Assembly: GCA_945874825.1 (NCBI GenBank)
Contig: CAMCIK010000003.1
Span: forward strand, 1 to 64,000
Length of the DNA: 64,000 bases
From: Phenylobacterium deserti
GTDB lineage: Bacteria > Pseudomonadota > Alphaproteobacteria > Caulobacterales > Caulobacteraceae
Direction of reading: 5' to 3'
The translations under genes were made by a program, and so were the position numbers. Below, one piece after another: positions 63,084 through 64,000 of this stretch. Position 1 is the stretch's first letter, and each line of letters begins with the position of its first letter. Under the pieces are notes generated by a model that searched no databases, had not been told where the DNA came from, and was given only the letters and a program-made list of their open reading frames with translations.

Positions 63084-64000
63084 ATGACCGACTATGTGGT
63101 GAAGGATATTTCCCTGGCCGAGTTCGGCCGCAAGGAAATTGCGATTGCCGAGACCGAGATGCCCGGCCTGATGGCCGTCCGCGCCGAGTTCGGGGCCGCC
63201 CAACCCCTCAAGGGCGCCCGCATTGCCGGCTCCCTGCATATGACCATCCAGACGGCGGTCCTGATCCAGACCCTCGAGGCCCTGGGCGCCGAGGTGCGCT
63301 GGGCCTCCTGCAACATCTTCTCCACCCAGGACCACGCCGCGGCGGCCATCGCCGACGCCGGCACGCCCGTCTTCGCCACCAAGGGCGAGACCCTGATGGA
63401 GTACTGGGACTACGCCCACCGCATCTTCGAGTGGGCGGACGGCGGCTATCCCAACCTCATCCTCGACGATGGCGGCGACGCCACCCTGCTCTGCGTGCTC
63501 GGGCCCAAGGCTGAAGCGGACGCCTCGGTCCTCGACAACCCGGAAAACGAGGAGGAGGAGGCCCTCTACGCGGTGATGAAGCGGTACCTGAAGGAAAAGC
63601 CCGGCTTCTACACCGCCATCCGCAACGCCATCGGCGGCGTCTCGGAGGAGACCACCACGGGGGTCCACCGCCTCTACCAGATGGCCGATCGCGGCGAGCT
63701 GCCCTTCCCCGCCATCAACGTCAATGACAGCGTCACCAAGTCCAAGTTCGACAACCTCTACGGTTGCCGCGAGAGCCTGGTGGACGCGATCCGCCGGGGC
63801 ACGGACGTCATGCTCTCGGGCAAGGTCGCCGTGGTCCTGGGCTATGGCGACGTGGGCAAGGGCTCGGCGGCCAGCCTGCGCAATGGCGGGGCCAGGGTCA
63901 TCGTCACCGAGATCGACCCGATCTGCGCCCTGCAGGCGGCCATGGAGGGCTATGAGGTCCAGACCATGGACGACGTGGCCGACAAGGGCGACATCTTCGT
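63084..64000 (+). CDS. ahcY: Adenosylhomocysteinase (S-adenosyl-L-homocysteine hydrolase), N-terminal part
   Basis: NAD-dependent enzyme that hydrolyses S-adenosylhomocysteine to adenosine and homocysteine. 305 residues are visible before the window ends. They begin [18 protein letters not shown] and include [63 protein letters not shown] and the NAD-binding [16 protein letters not shown]. All active-site residues expected in this part are present. The gene runs off the right edge. Confidence 0.97.
   Translation, partial: MTDYVVKDISLAEFGRKEIAIAETEMPGLMAVRAEFGAAQPLKGARIAGSLHMTIQTAVLIQTLEALGAEVRWASCNIFSTQDHAAAAIADAGTPVFATKGETLMEYWDYAHRIFEWADGGYPNLILDDGGDATLLCVLGPKAEADASVLDNPENEEEEALYAVMKRYLKEKPGFYTAIRNAIGGVSEETTTGVHRLYQMADRGELPFPAINVNDSVTKSKFDNLYGCRESLVDAIRRGTDVMLSGKVAVVLGYGDVGKGSAASLRNGGARVIVTEIDPICALQAAMEGYEVQTMDDVADKGDIF

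Overview
This window is high-GC alphaproteobacterial chromosome, most probably from the Caulobacteraceae (Caulobacter/Phenylobacterium type). The signs are the ChvI-ChvG-HprK-EIIA-HPr-AhcY gene order, a class I lysyl-tRNA synthetase (LysK), an FzlA-like protein next to queG, PseB/PseC flagellin-sugar genes, and a sucCD-sucAB-lpd cluster. Genus-level placement is inference.

Layout. 1-5.6 kb: TerC-family end, priA, transaldolase, DUF484, xerC and a small outer-membrane-like protein. 5.6-16 kb: TCA-cycle block on the minus strand (sucC-sucD-sucA-sucB-lpd, mdh further upstream), interrupted by a divergent DUF2306/LytTR pair. 16-24.5 kb: HIT protein, CitE-like lyase, DUF2237, a citrate-synthase-like protein with an N-terminal helix-turn-helix facing a plain citrate synthase across a palindromic region, a CDF metal transporter, fzlA-like, queG and a crotonase. 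24.5-39.5 kb: metabolic and transport genes (GST, TesB, RfbC, GT2, FKBP lipoprotein, IlvA, dual-ATPase ABC protein, GmhB-like, two PaaI thioesterases, PhnD, LysK, GGT, P1 peptidase).

39.5-44.3 kb is the most distinctive region. Two nearly identical tRNA-Arg(ACG) genes, each carrying the same kind of promoter-side flank, lie 4,619 bp apart in direct orientation. They enclose an island that is visibly less GC-rich: a C39-peptidase ABC exporter, its HlyD adaptor, and, transcribed divergently, two small peptides with double-glycine-type leaders and glycine-zipper cores. The set resembles the Cdz contact-dependent killing system of Caulobacter crescentus, but it has no recognisable immunity gene, and one leader ends in Gly-Gln instead of Gly-Gly.

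44.3-64 kb: PhyH-like dioxygenase, nucleotidyltransferase, a tandem pair of unrecognised paralogues, a VIT transporter, three small exported proteins, GabD, a GT4 glycosyltransferase, a PtpB-like phosphatase overlapping a DUF3445 heme N-demethylase-like gene, a HAD hydrolase with PhhB, PseB-PseC, then ChvI-ChvG-HprK-EIIA-HPr, a CYTH-CHAD protein and the start of ahcY. A perfect 9+9 bp palindrome lies just upstream of the predicted ahcY promoter. No CRISPR array, rRNA, integrase or transposase gene was seen.
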